NCBI GenBank assembly: GCA_023426855.1 | Contig: JAEZBU010000274.1 | Coordinates: 1-6,938 of the forward strand | Length of the DNA: 6,938 bases | Origin: Pseudomonadota bacterium | Lineage (GTDB): Bacteria > Pseudomonadota > Alphaproteobacteria > Rhizobiales > Hyphomicrobiaceae | Reading direction: 5' to 3' | In this document: positions 6,224-6,938 of the stretch, one piece after another | Position numbering within the stretch: the stretch's first letter is position 1 | Layout: each line of letters starts with the position of its first letter | Notes under the pieces: model-generated | What the model was told of the DNA's origin: nothing | Databases searched by the model: none | The model's input: the letters and a program-made list of their open reading frames with translations, nothing else | Program-made: the position numbers and the translations under genes

Positions 6224-6938
6224 GCGATCCAGTCGAAACCCTGCAGGTGCGAAGCGACGAGTCCGGCATGCGGCTCGACCGCTGGTTCCGCGTCCGCTAC
6301 CCGGATGTGACGCACGGCTATCTGCAGAAGCTGCTGCGCTCCGGCCAGGTGCGCGTCGACAGCCGCCGCGTGCAGGCCAATGACCGACTGGAGGCCGGCC
6401 AGCAGGTGCGCGTGCCCAAGGCCGTCCGCCTGCCGCCGAAGGCAAAGCCGTCGCTGAAACCACCGCCAGGACTGTCCAAGGCCGATCGCGACTTCATCGA
6501 ACGGATGATTCTGTTTGAGGACGACCACGTGGTGGTTCTCAACAAGCCATTCGGCATTGCCGTGCAGGGCGGAACCGGCACCCGCCGCCACATCGATGGC
6601 CTGCTCGCGGGCATGATCGATCGGTTCGGCGACCGGCCGCGGCTGGTGCATCGCCTCGACCGCGACACGACCGGCGTGCTTCTCGTCGCGAAACGTCGCG
6701 AGGGCGCAGCAAAGCTCGGCCGCATCTTCCAGACCAGATCGGCAGCCAAGACCTACTGGGCTCTGGTGAAGGGCGTTCCGCGCCCGCATCAGGGCAAGGT
6801 CGAGGCCGCACTGGTCAAGGCGGCGGGGCCGGATGGTGATCGCGTTCGCAAGGCTCTGCCCGGCGAGCAGGACAAGGCCATGCACGCCACCACGCACTAT
6901 TCGGTCATCGATCGCGTGGGCCAGAAGGCCGCGTGGGT
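6220..6938 (+). CDS. rluC: RluC-like 23S rRNA pseudouridine synthase (3' end outside window)
   Basis: The first 239 residues are present and the frame stays open to the window end. Residues about 15-65 form an S4 RNA-binding domain (MRLDRWFRVRYP, LQKLLRSGQVRVD). The synthase domain begins near 95 (ILFEDDHVVVLNKPFGIAVQ). The catalytic Asp is D147 in the RluA-family motif HRLDRDTTG. The NKP..AVQGG segment matches RluC better than RluD (which has HPGAG there). RluC converts uridines 955, 2504 and 2580 of E. coli 23S rRNA to pseudouridine; target sites here are inferred. The ATG overlaps the crcB stop codon by four bases, indicating translational coupling. Confidence 0.92.
   Translation, partial: MSDPVETLQVRSDESGMRLDRWFRVRYPDVTHGYLQKLLRSGQVRVDSRRVQANDRLEAGQQVRVPKAVRLPPKAKPSLKPPPGLSKADRDFIERMILFEDDHVVVLNKPFGIAVQGGTGTRRHIDGLLAGMIDRFGDRPRLVHRLDRDTTGVLLVAKRREGAAKLGRIFQTRSAAKTYWALVKGVPRPHQGKVEAALVKAAGPDGDRVRKALPGEQDKAMHATTHYSVIDRVGQKAAW

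Noticed and set aside
6145..6897. A 250-codon minus-strand open frame opposite crcB and the pseudouridine synthase gene
   Set aside because: It is a shadow of two well-recognised + strand genes.

Overview
The window looks like chromosomal DNA of a GC-rich alphaproteobacterium. The protein styles (propionyl-CoA carboxylase alpha subunit, RluC-like enzyme, Ala/Pro-rich NYN protein) suggest a Bradyrhizobium/Afipia/Rhodopseudomonas-type member of the Hyphomicrobiales. That placement is inferred from general family resemblance; no marker gene fixes it.

Layout from left to right. (1) A + strand gene (72-2000) encodes a large NYN-domain protein: an N-terminal PIN-like nuclease fold with its acidic residues, a LOTUS/OST-HTH-like domain, a long disordered Pro/Ala linker, a helical domain of unknown role, and a low-complexity tail carrying a perfect 36-bp tandem duplication. 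It ends at a strong hairpin terminator (2025-2061). (2) A convergent minus-strand pair follows, read from right to left: a biotin-dependent acyl-CoA carboxylase alpha subunit, best matched to propionyl-CoA carboxylase PccA (4695-2677), then after 11 bases a GNAT acetyltransferase (2665-2096) with an unusual N-terminal extension. (3) A divergent 273-base intergenic region (4696-4968) holds a candidate promoter for each direction, each with an inverted repeat over its -35 element. (4) A + strand cluster follows: a Tae4-like peptidoglycan amidase (4969-5517), a 77-residue two-helix membrane protein (5541-5774), the fluoride channel CrcB/Fluc (5843-6223), and an RluC-like 23S rRNA pseudouridine synthase (from 6220, cut by the window end). 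crcB and the synthase gene overlap by four bases.

Most of this is housekeeping: propionyl-CoA entry to the methylmalonyl pathway, fluoride export and rRNA modification. The accessory-looking part is the Tae4-like amidase, which belongs to a family of type VI secretion antibacterial effectors. It stands here without type VI structural genes and without a recognisable Tai4 immunity gene. The small membrane protein 23 bases downstream is the only gene in the position where an immunity partner would be expected. That pairing is the strongest lead for something undescribed, but it rests on position alone.
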